From NCBI RefSeq assembly GCF_032056465.1, contig NZ_DAMBCL010000067.1: 19,610 nt of DNA; one strand, written 5' to 3'. This document shows positions 7,133 through 15,022 of the stretch, piece by piece (the first letter of the stretch is position 1; every line of letters begins with the position of its first letter). The stretch comes from Mobilicoccus sp032056465 (GTDB lineage: Bacteria > Actinomycetota > Actinomycetes > Actinomycetales > Dermatophilaceae). Made by a program: the position numbers and the translations under genes. The notes below the pieces were generated by a model. The model made no database searches and was not told the origin of the DNA. It was given only the letters and a program-made list of their open reading frames with translations.

Positions 7133-7171
7133 CGACGTCGACCGGCCGCATCGCGCGGCCGGTCGACGTCG
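7133..7171. terminator. Perfect 17-bp-stem hairpin between convergent whiB1 and pdtaS
   Basis: CGACGTCGACCGGCCGC (7133-7149) pairs perfectly with 7155-7171 around the five-base loop ATCGC. It starts 51 bases after the whiB1 stop and 138 bases beyond the pdtaS stop, so it can serve both converging transcripts. No T-run follows, as is common for actinobacterial terminators. A shorter GCCCC/GGGGC hairpin lies at 7101-7120. Confidence 0.7.
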
Positions 7172-7208
7172 TCGTGTGTGCGGCGTCGTCGTGTGCGACG
7201 TCGTCGTG
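7167..7208. repeat. Three short direct copies of CGTCGTCGTG
   Basis: CGTCGTCGTG occurs at 7167-7176, 7184-7193 and 7199-7208, spaced 17 and 15 bases apart, each followed by GTG- or TG-rich sequence. The first copy overlaps the right arm of the whiB1/pdtaS hairpin. It is probably simple-sequence drift in non-coding DNA. Confidence 0.4.
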
Positions 7209-7309
7209 GGTGCCCGATCGTCGGGAGTGCCTGGTCGTCAGGGGGCAGAGGCGTCGCGCGTGCAGAGGCGGCGCCGACGGATCCCTCGGTGGACGGCGCT
7301 GCTCATCGC

Positions 7310-8809
7310 TCACATCGTCGCGACGCGCTCGGTCCCCGTGATCGGTCGCAGGCGCGCCTCGAACGTGGCCCGGGTGCCACCGCTCCGACGTGTCTCCCAG
7401 CGGATCCATCCCCGCAGGTCCTGCACGAGGGCGCTGACGATGCGAGTCCCGAGGCCCGAGCGCCCCGGACTGAACCCCTCGGGGAGACCGGCGCCGTCGT
7501 CCTCGACGTCGACGGTGAGGCGCTGCTCGTCCGCCACCCGACGGCGCGCGGCGCGGATGCGCACGACTCCCCCGCCGTTGCCGTCGAGCCCGTGTTCGAC
7601 CGCGTTGTGCACGAGCTCGGTGACGACCATCGCCAGCGCGTTCGCGTCCTCGGCGGCGACCCTGCCGAAGCTGCCCTCGAACTCCCCGGTGACCGCGGCC
7701 CCCCGCCCCGCGACCTCGACGATCGAGGCGAACGCGCGGGAGACGATGTCGTCGAAGTCGACGGCCTCGTCGATCGTGCGGCTGAGCGTGTCGTGGACCA
7801 GCGCGATCGTGCCGATGCGCCGTTCGGCCTCGGCGAGCGCCTCCCGGGCGAGGTCGTCGTCGACCCGCCGCGACTGGAGGCGAAGCAGGGCCGCGACCGT
7901 CTGCAGGTTGTTCTTGACCCGGTGGTGGATCTCGCGGATCGTCGCATCCTTGGTGAGCAGTTCCCGCTCCCGGCGCCGCAGTTCGCTCACGTCACGAACG
8001 AGGACGAGGGCCCCGACGCGTTCCCCGTTGTCGCTGAGCGGGACCGAACGGAGGGCGAGGTTGGTGCCCGAACCCTCGATCTCGGCACGCATCGCGGCCT
8101 TGCCGGTGAGGACGAGCGGAAGGGACTCCTCGACGACGGAACGATCCTCGATGCCCTCGGTGACGATCCGGCTGAGGTAGTCGCCGAGCACCCGACCGTG
8201 CTCCCCGAAGCGGTGCAGCGAGGAGATGACGTTCGGACTCGCGTAGGTGATGATCCCGTCGAGATCGAGGCGCATCACCCCGTCCCCCACCCGAGGGGTT
8301 CCGCGACGACGATCGGCCGTGGCGCTCACCTGCGGGAAGTCTCCGGTGGCGATCATCCCGATGATCGTGTCGGCCGTCGCACGGTACGTCGTCTCCAGGC
8401 GGCTCGGGGAGCGCATCGTACCGAGGTTGGAGTGTCGCGTCATCACCGCGAGACAACGCCCGTCGCGCACGACGGGGATCGCCTCCGCCCGCAGGGGCAT
8501 GTCGTTGAGCCACTCGGGCCGCTCCTCGACGACGAGGCGCCCCTCGGCGAGGCACCGCACGAGCAGCTGCGCCCGCCGGGGCCCGGCCGGCTGGCCGACC
8601 ATGTCCTCGTAGAACACGAGCGGGCCGGTGTTCGGTCGTACGTGGGTGAGACACGTCCACGTGCCGAGGTCGGGCTCGCGCACCCACAGGACGAGATCGG
8701 CGAAGGACAGGTCCGAGACGAGCTGCCAGTCCCCCACGAGGTGATGGAGCCAGTCGGCGTCCACGGCCGGCATCCCGACGCGTTCGAGGCTGCTGCTCAA
8801 CGAGGGCAT
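7310..8809 (-). CDS. pdtaS: Sensor histidine kinase PdtaS
   Basis: Cytosolic histidine kinase of the HisKA_2 class. In mycobacteria PdtaS phosphorylates PdtaR, an ANTAR-domain RNA-binding antiterminator, in a nutrient or redox/metal response. No pdtaR is in this window. The 499-residue product (M. tuberculosis PdtaS has about 501) has no membrane segment. The order is a GAF-like sensor (about 20-150), a PAS-like domain (about 175-275) and a dimerisation helix with the phosphoacceptor motif REIHHRVKNNLQ (H296). The ATPase domain follows, with N402 (ELVHNAVEHG), DDGAG (437-441) and GLGT (452-455). The start is ATG at 8809. The frame extends upstream only into the terminator of gdh, so longer starts are unlikely. 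No strong ribosome binding site is visible. It converges with whiB1, as in mycobacteria. Confidence 0.92.
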   Translation of the reverse strand: MPSLSSSLERVGMPAVDADWLHHLVGDWQLVSDLSFADLVLWVREPDLGTWTCLTHVRPNTGPLVFYEDMVGQPAGPRRAQLLVRCLAEGRLVVEERPEWLNDMPLRAEAIPVVRDGRCLAVMTRHSNLGTMRSPSRLETTYRATADTIIGMIATGDFPQVSATADRRRGTPRVGDGVMRLDLDGIITYASPNVISSLHRFGEHGRVLGDYLSRIVTEGIEDRSVVEESLPLVLTGKAAMRAEIEGSGTNLALRSVPLSDNGERVGALVLVRDVSELRRRERELLTKDATIREIHHRVKNNLQTVAALLRLQSRRVDDDLAREALAEAERRIGTIALVHDTLSRTIDEAVDFDDIVSRAFASIVEVAGRGAAVTGEFEGSFGRVAAEDANALAMVVTELVHNAVEHGLDGNGGGVVRIRAARRRVADEQRLTVDVEDDGAGLPEGFSPGRSGLGTRIVSALVQDLRGWIRWETRRSGGTRATFEARLRPITGTERVATM

Positions 8810-8840
8810 GCGTGACAGCCTAGCCAGGAAGACGCCGACG

Positions 8841-8888
8841 CCCACGGCGCCTCGTATGCGGGGCGATCCGCACACGAGGCGCCGTGGG
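8841..8888 (-). terminator. Long hairpin terminator downstream of gdh
   Basis: The 21-base arms at 8841-8861 and 8868-8888 pair at 20 of 21 positions (one A/C mismatch) around the loop GGCGAT. It begins 20 bases after the gdh stop and ends 31 bases before the pdtaS start. It should therefore separate gdh from pdtaS. There is no T-run. Confidence 0.75.
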
Positions 8889-8908
8889 AACCCGGCCTGG
8901 CCGTGTCG

Positions 8909-11900
8909 TCAGTTGGTCGCGCTGCCCGAGCGCACGAGACCGCGCAACGTGCGCAGGGCGACCGAGAGGGGTGCGACCCCGGTCTCGTCGAGCTGGGTGA
9001 TGCCCGAGATGGCCGTCCCGCTGCGCTGCAACGCCGCGGCGTTGGCCGCGCACCACTCGTCCAGGCGTTCGGCCGGGTCCTTGTCGGCGTCGGTGCTCTC
9101 GTCGACGACCCGCGTGAGCCCCTCGAGGACCGCGTAGAGATCGTCGCGCATCGCGCTGCGGGCGAGGGCGTCCCACCGGTCCTCCCGCGGCAGCCGCGCC
9201 ACGCGGGAGAGCAGCACGTCGATGTCGAAGCGCTCCGAGGTGGCGAAGTAGAGCGCCGCGACCTCCTCGGGCCGGTGCCCGCGTTCGTGGGCGAGCTCGA
9301 CGATGTCCAGGATGCTGAACTGGTCGAGCAGCGAGGCCGTGAGCGTGGCGAGCTCGCGCGGCACCCCGGCGTCGACGTACCCCTGCGCGGCCCTCTCGAG
9401 ACGCTCCCGCTCGGTCCCGATGAGCAGCTCGGCCACCCGCGGCCCGATCTGCTCGACGGCCCCACGGAACCGCTCGATCTCCGCCCCGACGTCGAGGACG
9501 GACGGGCGACTCTGGAGGAACCACCGCACCGTGCGGTCCATGAGCCGGCGGAACTCGAGGTAGAGGGTGGTCTGCGTGTCGGTCGAGACGACGTTGTCGA
9601 GTTCCTCCACCTGTCGGACGTAGGACCGCAGCCCGAAGACCTCGCGGGCGATGACGAACGCCCGGGCGATCTGCTCGACCGAGGCGCTGGTCTCCTCGAT
9701 CGTGCGGTAGACGAACGTGATGCCGCCGCGGTTGACGATCGAGTTGGCCACCGAGTTGACGATGATCTCGCGGTGCAGCGGGTGCGAGCCGAGCCGGTCG
9801 CCGAACCGTTCCTGGATGGGCTCGGGGAAGTACTCCGCCAGGGTGCGGGCGAACCACGGCTCGTCGGGGAGGTCGCTCGCGAGCAGGTCGGTCTTGAGCG
9901 CGAGCTTGGCGTAGGCGACGAGGACGGCGAACTCCGGCGACGTGAGACCGCGCCCCTCGGCGACGCGCTGCTCGATCCGGGCGTCGCTCGGGAGGAACTC
10001 CAGTTCGCGGTCGAGCTCACCGCGCTCGGTGAGCCACTGCATGAACCGCTGGTGCATGCCGACCATCTGGTACTCCTGGCGGCGCGCGTTGCCGAGGAGC
10101 ACGTTCTGCTCGTAGTTGTCGCGCAGCACCTTGGCCGCGACGTCGTCGGTCATCGACGCGAGCAGCTCGTTGCGCTGCTTGAGCGTAAGGTCGTCCTCCC
10201 GCATGAGCCCCGTGAGGAGGATCTTGATGTTGACCTCGTGGTCGGAGGTGTCGACACCCGCGGAGTTGTCGATGGCGTCGGTGTTGATGCGCACGCCGTG
10301 CAGCGCCGCCTCGATGCGGCCGAACTGGCTGGCGCCGAGGTTGCCGCCCTCGCCGACGACCCTGGCCCGCAGGTCGCGGCCGTCGACGCGGATCGCGTCG
10401 TTCGCGCGGTCGCCGATGTGGTCGTTGCTCTCGATCGACGCCTTGATGTAGGTGCCGATGCCGCCGTTCCACAGCAGGTCGACGGGGCTGAGCAGGGCCG
10501 CGCGGATGAGTTCGTTCGGGGTGAGCGAGGTGACGTCCTCCTCGAGGCCGAGGGCCGCCCTCATCTGCGGGGTGATCGTGATGCGCTTGGCGGTGCGGGG
10601 GAAGACCCCGCCGCCCTCGCTGATGAGCGAGGCGTCGTAGTCGGCCCAGGACGACCGGGGCAGGTCGAACAGGCGACGGCGCTCGGCGTACCCGGTGGCG
10701 GCATCGGGGTCGGGGTCGACGAACACGTGCCGGTGGTCGAAGGCGACGACGAGGCGGATGTGCTCGGAGAGCAGCATGCCGTTGCCGAACACGTCACCGC
10801 TCATGTCACCGACGCCGACGACCGTGAAGTCCTGCGTCTGGGTGTCGTGGCCCAGCTCGCGGAAGTGGCGCTTGACGCTCTCCCACGCGCCGCGCGCGGT
10901 GATGCCCATGCCCTTGTGGTCGTAGCCCGCGCTGCCACCGGAGGCGAACGCGTCGTCGAGCCAGAACCCGTAGGACTGGGCGACGCCGTTGGCGATGTCC
11001 GAGAACTTCGCCGTGCCCTTGTCGGCGGCGACGACGAGGTAGGTGTCGTCGGGGTCGTGACGGACGACGCGCGGCGGCGGCACGACCTCCCCCTTGACGA
11101 GGTTGTCGGTGACGTCGAGCAGGCTCGAGATGAAGAGCTTGTACGCCTCGATGCCCTCGGCGAGCCACGCGTCGCGATCGGCCGGGTCGGGCAGCCGCTT
11201 GGCGACGAAACCGCCCTTGCTGCCCGTGGGAACGATGACGGCGTTCTTCACCATCTGTGCCTTGACGAGGCCGAGGATCTCGGTGCGGAAGTCCTCGCGC
11301 CGGTCGCTCCATCGCAGACCACCGCGCGCGACCTTGCCGAACCGCAGGTGCACACCCTCGACCCGGGGGCCGTAGACCCAGATCTCGAACATCGGCCGCG
11401 GCTCGGGCAGACCCGGGATCGCGCGGGGGTCGAGCTTGAGACAGACCGTCTGCTTGAACGTCTCCCCGCCGTCGGGGGCCGTCGTGCGCTGGTAGAAGTT
11501 CGTGCGCAACGTGCCCCGCAGCACATCGAGGAAGGCCCGCACGATGCGGTCCTCGTCGAGGCTCGCGACGTCCTCGAGGGCCTTCATGATCGACTCGACG
11601 ACCGCGTCCTGCGACGCACCGCGCGCCTGCACGTCATCGCCGGTCGGGTGGTCGGGGTCGAACCGCGCCTCGAAGAACTGCACGAGCATGCGGGCGATGT
11701 GCGCGTTCGTACGCAGGGTGTCCTCGATGTACCGGTGGCTGAACGTCGTGCCCGCCTGGCGCAGGTACTTGGCGACGGTCCGGAGGATGACGACCTGCCG
11801 CCACGTCAGGCCGGCCGACAGGACGAGTGCGTTGAGACCGTCGCTCTCGGCCAGACCGGTCCACACCGCCTCGAACGCGTCCTGGAAGGCGGCGCGCACG

Positions 11901-13807
11901 CCCTCGGGGCCCTGGGTCCAGTACGACTCGCTCGGGGCGCGGAGGCCGAAGTCGTAGATGTGGGAGACACCCTCGCCCGCATCCCGCACCTCGTACGGAC
12001 GTTCGTCGGTGACCTCCAACCCCATGTCGGCGAACACCGGCAGCACGGTGCTCAGGGTGAGGCTGCCGCGGCGGTACAACTTGAGCCGCCGCTCGCCCTG
12101 GGGGGCGGACGCGGGCCGGTAGAGGTTGAGGTGGAAGTCGCCCTCCTGCCCGAGGTGCTCGAGATGCCGGATGTCGGAGACCGCGACCCGGGCGGAGAAG
12201 TCGGCCTTGTAGCCCTCGGGGAACCCGCGGTGGTACCGGGTGGCGAGCCGGCTGCCCTGCTCCTCGCCGTACTCCCCGCGCGCGGACTCGATGAGGTCCT
12301 CGTCCCAGGAGCGCGTCGCGTCGATGAGCCGACGCTCCAGTTCCTCGACGTCGACGTCGGGCAGTTGCTCACCAGGGTCGACCCGGACGACGAAGTGCAG
12401 CCGGGCGAGGTGGGACTCCGAGACACGGGTCGTGTACTCGACGCTCGCGCCGTTGAAGGCCTCCTTGAGGAGAGACTCGATGCGCAGGCGCACGGGCGTC
12501 GTGTACCGGTCGCGCGGGATGTACACCAGGCACGACATGAAGCGGTTGTAGTCGTCCTTGCGCAGGAACAGCCGCGTGCGGCGCTGCTCACGCATGTGGA
12601 CGACCGCGATGGCCGTCTCGGTGAGGGTGTCGACGTCCGCCTGGAACAGCTCGTCGCGCGGGTAGGTCTCGAGCACCCCGAGGAGGTCCTTGCCCAGGTG
12701 GGAGTCGGGCGAGAAGCCGCTGGCCTCGGTGATGCGCTCGACCTTCTCGGCCAGGTAGGGCACGGTGCGCACCGACCACGTGTAGGCGCTCGCCGTGAAC
12801 AGCCCGAGGAAGCGGTGCTCACCGGTCACCTCACCGGCGTCGTCGAAGGTCTTGATGCCGACGTAGTCGAGGTAGGAGGCGCGGTGCACGGTGCTGCGGG
12901 AGTTGGCCTTGGTGATGATCGCGAGGGTCTTCTCGCGGGCCTTCTCGGCCACCGGCCCCTCGGGCAGGACGCTGGCCCGCTCGAGGGAGTCGGCGGAGTC
13001 ACCTCCGTGCCGGCCCAGCAGGCCCAGCCCGGTGTCGGTCACGGGGGCCTGGGCCGGTCGGCCGTCGCTCTCGGTGAGGCGGTAGCGGCGGTAACCGAGG
13101 AACGTGAACTGCCCCGAGGCCATCCACTCGAGCAGTCCGCGCACCTGGTCGACCTGCTGCGGATCGATCCCGGTCGGCGGGTTCTCCTGCAGCTCGCGCG
13201 CGACCTCGGCGGCCTGCTCCGACATGCTCGGCCAGTCCTCGACCGCGAGGCGCACGTCGTCGAGGATGCGCAGGATCGACCGGCGCAACCGCTCCCGCTC
13301 CCCCGCGTCGCTCTCGCGGCCGATCTCGATGTGCATCCACGACTCCGCGAGCACACCGGCCTCGTCGCGGGGGGCGTCGACGCCCTGGTCGAGCACCTCC
13401 TGCAGGACGCCTTCCGCGTCGCGCCGCACGACCATCTGCGGGTGCACGAGCAGGCCCAGGACGCGGCCCTGACGGGCCAGCTCGGCGGTGACGGAGTCCA
13501 CGAGGAACGGCATGTCGTCGGTGACGATCTCGACGACCGTGTTGCCCGTCGACCACCCCTCCTGCTCCACCGAGGGGGTGAAGACCCGCACCTGCGGGCA
13601 GCCGCGCTGCCGCTGGTAGGCGAGGACCCGATGCGACAGCGCGGCTCCCGCGAGATCCTCGGGGCGCCGCGTGAGGAGTTCCTCGGTGAGCATGTGCCGG
13701 TAGTACCTCGTCAACAACAGCTCGGAGGTCTCTCCCTCCTGCCGCTCGACCAGCGCCGCGGCCGAGCCCAGCAGTTGTTGCCGGGATTCCTCCATCGAGG
13801 TCGCCAT
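8909..13807 (-). CDS. gdh: NAD-dependent glutamate dehydrogenase, large (180 kDa) class
   Basis: Cytosolic enzyme converting glutamate plus NAD+ to 2-oxoglutarate, ammonia and NADH, mainly for glutamate catabolism. The 1632-residue product matches the length of the L-180 class (M. tuberculosis Rv2476c about 1624). A long N-terminal half contains ACT-like regulatory domains. The catalytic region near residue 860 carries PTGSKGGFVAKRLP, with the active-site lysine region. The nucleotide-binding fold near residue 1000 has VGVGDMSGDVFGNGML. A helical C-terminal region follows. The start is ATG at 13807 behind a long purine run (GAGGGAGGGGAAGAGG). In mycobacteria this class is inhibited by the FHA protein GarA; whether that applies here is unknown. 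It is transcribed divergently from the small-protein/DUF2505 cluster and ends in a strong hairpin, so it is probably monocistronic. Confidence 0.95.
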   Translation of the reverse strand: MATSMEESRQQLLGSAAALVERQEGETSELLLTRYYRHMLTEELLTRRPEDLAGAALSHRVLAYQRQRGCPQVRVFTPSVEQEGWSTGNTVVEIVTDDMPFLVDSVTAELARQGRVLGLLVHPQMVVRRDAEGVLQEVLDQGVDAPRDEAGVLAESWMHIEIGRESDAGERERLRRSILRILDDVRLAVEDWPSMSEQAAEVARELQENPPTGIDPQQVDQVRGLLEWMASGQFTFLGYRRYRLTESDGRPAQAPVTDTGLGLLGRHGGDSADSLERASVLPEGPVAEKAREKTLAIITKANSRSTVHRASYLDYVGIKTFDDAGEVTGEHRFLGLFTASAYTWSVRTVPYLAEKVERITEASGFSPDSHLGKDLLGVLETYPRDELFQADVDTLTETAIAVVHMREQRRTRLFLRKDDYNRFMSCLVYIPRDRYTTPVRLRIESLLKEAFNGASVEYTTRVSESHLARLHFVVRVDPGEQLPDVDVEELERRLIDATRSWDEDLIESARGEYGEEQGSRLATRYHRGFPEGYKADFSARVAVSDIRHLEHLGQEGDFHLNLYRPASAPQGERRLKLYRRGSLTLSTVLPVFADMGLEVTDERPYEVRDAGEGVSHIYDFGLRAPSESYWTQGPEGVRAAFQDAFEAVWTGLAESDGLNALVLSAGLTWRQVVILRTVAKYLRQAGTTFSHRYIEDTLRTNAHIARMLVQFFEARFDPDHPTGDDVQARGASQDAVVESIMKALEDVASLDEDRIVRAFLDVLRGTLRTNFYQRTTAPDGGETFKQTVCLKLDPRAIPGLPEPRPMFEIWVYGPRVEGVHLRFGKVARGGLRWSDRREDFRTEILGLVKAQMVKNAVIVPTGSKGGFVAKRLPDPADRDAWLAEGIEAYKLFISSLLDVTDNLVKGEVVPPPRVVRHDPDDTYLVVAADKGTAKFSDIANGVAQSYGFWLDDAFASGGSAGYDHKGMGITARGAWESVKRHFRELGHDTQTQDFTVVGVGDMSGDVFGNGMLLSEHIRLVVAFDHRHVFVDPDPDAATGYAERRRLFDLPRSSWADYDASLISEGGGVFPRTAKRITITPQMRAALGLEEDVTSLTPNELIRAALLSPVDLLWNGGIGTYIKASIESNDHIGDRANDAIRVDGRDLRARVVGEGGNLGASQFGRIEAALHGVRINTDAIDNSAGVDTSDHEVNIKILLTGLMREDDLTLKQRNELLASMTDDVAAKVLRDNYEQNVLLGNARRQEYQMVGMHQRFMQWLTERGELDRELEFLPSDARIEQRVAEGRGLTSPEFAVLVAYAKLALKTDLLASDLPDEPWFARTLAEYFPEPIQERFGDRLGSHPLHREIIVNSVANSIVNRGGITFVYRTIEETSASVEQIARAFVIAREVFGLRSYVRQVEELDNVVSTDTQTTLYLEFRRLMDRTVRWFLQSRPSVLDVGAEIERFRGAVEQIGPRVAELLIGTERERLERAAQGYVDAGVPRELATLTASLLDQFSILDIVELAHERGHRPEEVAALYFATSERFDIDVLLSRVARLPREDRWDALARSAMRDDLYAVLEGLTRVVDESTDADKDPAERLDEWCAANAAALQRSGTAISGITQLDETGVAPLSVALRTLRGLVRSGSATN

Positions 13808-13850
13808 CGTCCTCTTCCCCTCCCTCACACGTCGTCGTGCCCGTCCTCCG

Positions 13851-13856
13851 ATGCTA
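13851..13856 (-). promoter_or_regulatory. Possible -10 element (TAGCAT) of gdh
   Basis: On the minus strand TAGCAT fits TANNNT and would start a transcript with a leader of roughly 37 bases carrying the purine-rich ribosome binding site of gdh. No good -35 hexamer lies 17-18 bases upstream. Confidence 0.35.
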
Positions 13857-13917
13857 TGAGCGCGTCTCCGGTCCTGCCCGCCGTTCGAGGAAACCGACCT
13901 GGTGACGGGGTGAGGAC

Positions 13918-13923
13918 TACCCT
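13918..13923 (+). promoter_or_regulatory. Possible -10 element (TACCCT) giving a leaderless transcript
   Basis: TACCCT ends 6 bases before the GTG at 13930. This is the spacing at which actinobacterial leaderless mRNAs begin at the start codon itself. No Shine-Dalgarno sequence lies in the gap, and no clear -35 element is visible. It faces the gdh promoter about 65 bp away. Confidence 0.45.
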
Positions 13924-13929
13924 GGGGCC

Positions 13930-14103
13930 GTGGAGAACACCGTCCCCGGGGGGACCGTCGCCGACGTGGCACGCGACGCCCTCGCGCTGCTCCGCTCCGC
14001 GTCCCCCGACACCGGCGACGACACCACCCAGCTGGCCCTCGACGACGCCCTCGACGCTCTCGAGGACCACCTCGTGGTCCTCGCGCAGGAGGGTCCCGGA
14101 TGA
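13930..14103 (+). CDS. Small hypothetical protein, 57 residues
   Basis: I do not recognise this product. It is acidic and helix-prone (VADVARDALALLRSASPD near the start, then QLALDDALDALEDHL), with no cysteine, membrane segment or signal peptide. The start is GTG at 13930, six bases after a TACCCT hexamer and without a ribosome binding site, consistent with leaderless translation. Its stop overlaps the next gene's ATG (ATGA at 14100), so the two are likely translated together. Third-position GC is high. The coupling and codon use argue for a real gene; its small size and lack of relatives known to me limit confidence. Confidence 0.6.
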   Translation: MENTVPGGTVADVARDALALLRSASPDTGDDTTQLALDDALDALEDHLVVLAQEGPG

Positions 14104-14408
14104 ACCCCGAGACCGGCTCGGCCACCCCCGACGCGGCGTCCTGCGCCGCCCTCGGCGCGGGACTTCGTCGTGAGGCGCGACGGTTGCAGGAGGCGTGCGC
14201 GGAGGCGGGCACGGAGGATGGCCGGGGTGCCGATGCGACCGACCGCGTCGCCGAGGCGATGGAGCGCCTCGGCGGGGCGCTGGAGGATTTCGCCGTCGCC
14301 GTCCGGGGCTCCCGCCCGACCCGCCCCGGTCTCGCCCACCCGCAGACGACCCTGCGGGCCGTGGCGCGTGAGGTCGGCGAGCGTCTGCACCCCACACCGC
14401 TACGGTGA
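14100..14408 (+). CDS. Hypothetical protein, 102 residues
   Basis: I do not recognise this family. The product is predicted soluble and mainly helical. It has a basic/acidic helix with LRREARRLQEACAEAG (about 22-37), a second helix DRVAEAMERLGGALEDFAVAV (about 48-68), then a proline-rich turn and a final helix around TTLRAVAREVGERL. Two cysteines (C15, C33) are present, with no metal motif. The ATG at 14100 overlaps the stop of the preceding gene, and the TGA at 14406 falls 4 bases before the next ATG. The three genes therefore form a tight cluster. A role with the DUF2505 protein is only an inference from position. Confidence 0.65.
   Translation: MNPETGSATPDAASCAALGAGLRREARRLQEACAEAGTEDGRGADATDRVAEAMERLGGALEDFAVAVRGSRPTRPGLAHPQTTLRAVAREVGERLHPTPLR
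14401..14406 (+). promoter_or_regulatory. Possible internal -10 element (TACGGT) for the DUF2505 gene
   Basis: TACGGT, inside the last codons of the preceding gene, ends 6 bases before the ATG at 14413, again the leaderless spacing. No Shine-Dalgarno sequence precedes the ATG. The gene could also be read from the upstream promoter with translation reinitiating after the nearby stop. Confidence 0.4.
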
Positions 14409-14412
14409 GTCC

Positions 14413-14952
14413 ATGCTGCGCGAGAGGATGCACTACGACGCCGACCCCGCCACCGTGTACGCGATGCTCACCGATCGCGACTTCCAGGGCGAGGCGATGG
14501 CGGCCACCCATGCGCGCGACCACGCCGTCGAGGTCGAGGACCTGTCGGAGGCGGGCGCGGGGTCCGGAACCGGGGGCGGCGAGGCCGACGTGGCCCCCGC
14601 CCGGCGCGTGACCACCCGCCGCACCCTGCCGACGACCGACGCCCCGGACGTCGTCCGCCGGTTCGTCGGCGACGGGGTCACCGTCACCCAGATCACGACC
14701 TGGGGCCACGCCGGCCCGGACGGGTCGAGGGAGGCGACGTCGACCGCCGAGATCGGGGGCGTCCCGGTCGAGGCCGCCGGCACGATGCGCCTCGAGCCCG
14801 CGAGCGGCGGCACGGACCACGTCGTCGAGGTCTCCCTCACCTCGCGGGTCCCCCTCATCGGGGGACGGATCGTCTCCTCCGCCGAGCCGTTCGTCGCCCA
14901 CGCTCTCGACGCCGAACACCGAGCCGGCATGCGTCACCTCGCGCGCGGCTGA
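14413..14952 (+). CDS. DUF2505 domain protein (START/polyketide cyclase-like fold)
   Basis: Actinobacterial family of unknown function, related to the SRPBCC ligand-binding fold. The 179-residue product opens with RERMHYDADPATVYAMLTDR, the typical family beginning. It has a central strand-rich part (DGVTVTQITTW, about 95-105) and GTMRLEP, and ends with PLIGGRIVSSAEPFVAHALD (about 150-170), the conserved C-terminal helix region. A glycine/alanine-rich insertion around 50-65 is probably a loop. No signal peptide or membrane segment is present, so it is predicted cytosolic, possibly binding a hydrophobic ligand. The start is ATG at 14413, without a ribosome binding site but 6 bases after TACGGT. 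It is last in a three-gene cluster and is followed after 5 bases by a hairpin. Confidence 0.85.
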   Translation: MLRERMHYDADPATVYAMLTDRDFQGEAMAATHARDHAVEVEDLSEAGAGSGTGGGEADVAPARRVTTRRTLPTTDAPDVVRRFVGDGVTVTQITTWGHAGPDGSREATSTAEIGGVPVEAAGTMRLEPASGGTDHVVEVSLTSRVPLIGGRIVSSAEPFVAHALDAEHRAGMRHLARG

Positions 14953-14957
14953 GTCGC

Positions 14958-14978
14958 CCGGATCCTCGACGGGTCCGG
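14958..14978. terminator. Hairpin between convergent DUF2505 and DUF6912 genes
   Basis: CCGGATCC (14958-14965) pairs with GGGTCCGG (14971-14978) around TCGAC, an 8-bp stem with one G-U pair. It starts 5 bases after the DUF2505 stop. The rest of the 70-bp gap holds two copies of GTCGGACAG (14987 and 15009) and no gene. There is no T-run. Confidence 0.5.
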
Positions 14979-15022
14979 CCGGCCGGGTCGGACAGGGCCG
15001 GGGTCGGAGTCGGACAGTCTGG

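Noticed and set aside
8903..14173. A very long rightward open frame (about 1756 codons) antisense to gdh.
   Set aside because: It is a mirror of the strong codon bias of gdh. The translation is a monotonous Val/Arg/Asp/Leu mix without any domain, while the opposite strand encodes a full-length known enzyme.
14987..15017. Two copies of GTCGGACAG considered as an attachment site or operator.
   Set aside because: Nine bases, only two copies, in a 70-bp gap between convergent genes, and no integrase or mobile gene nearby.
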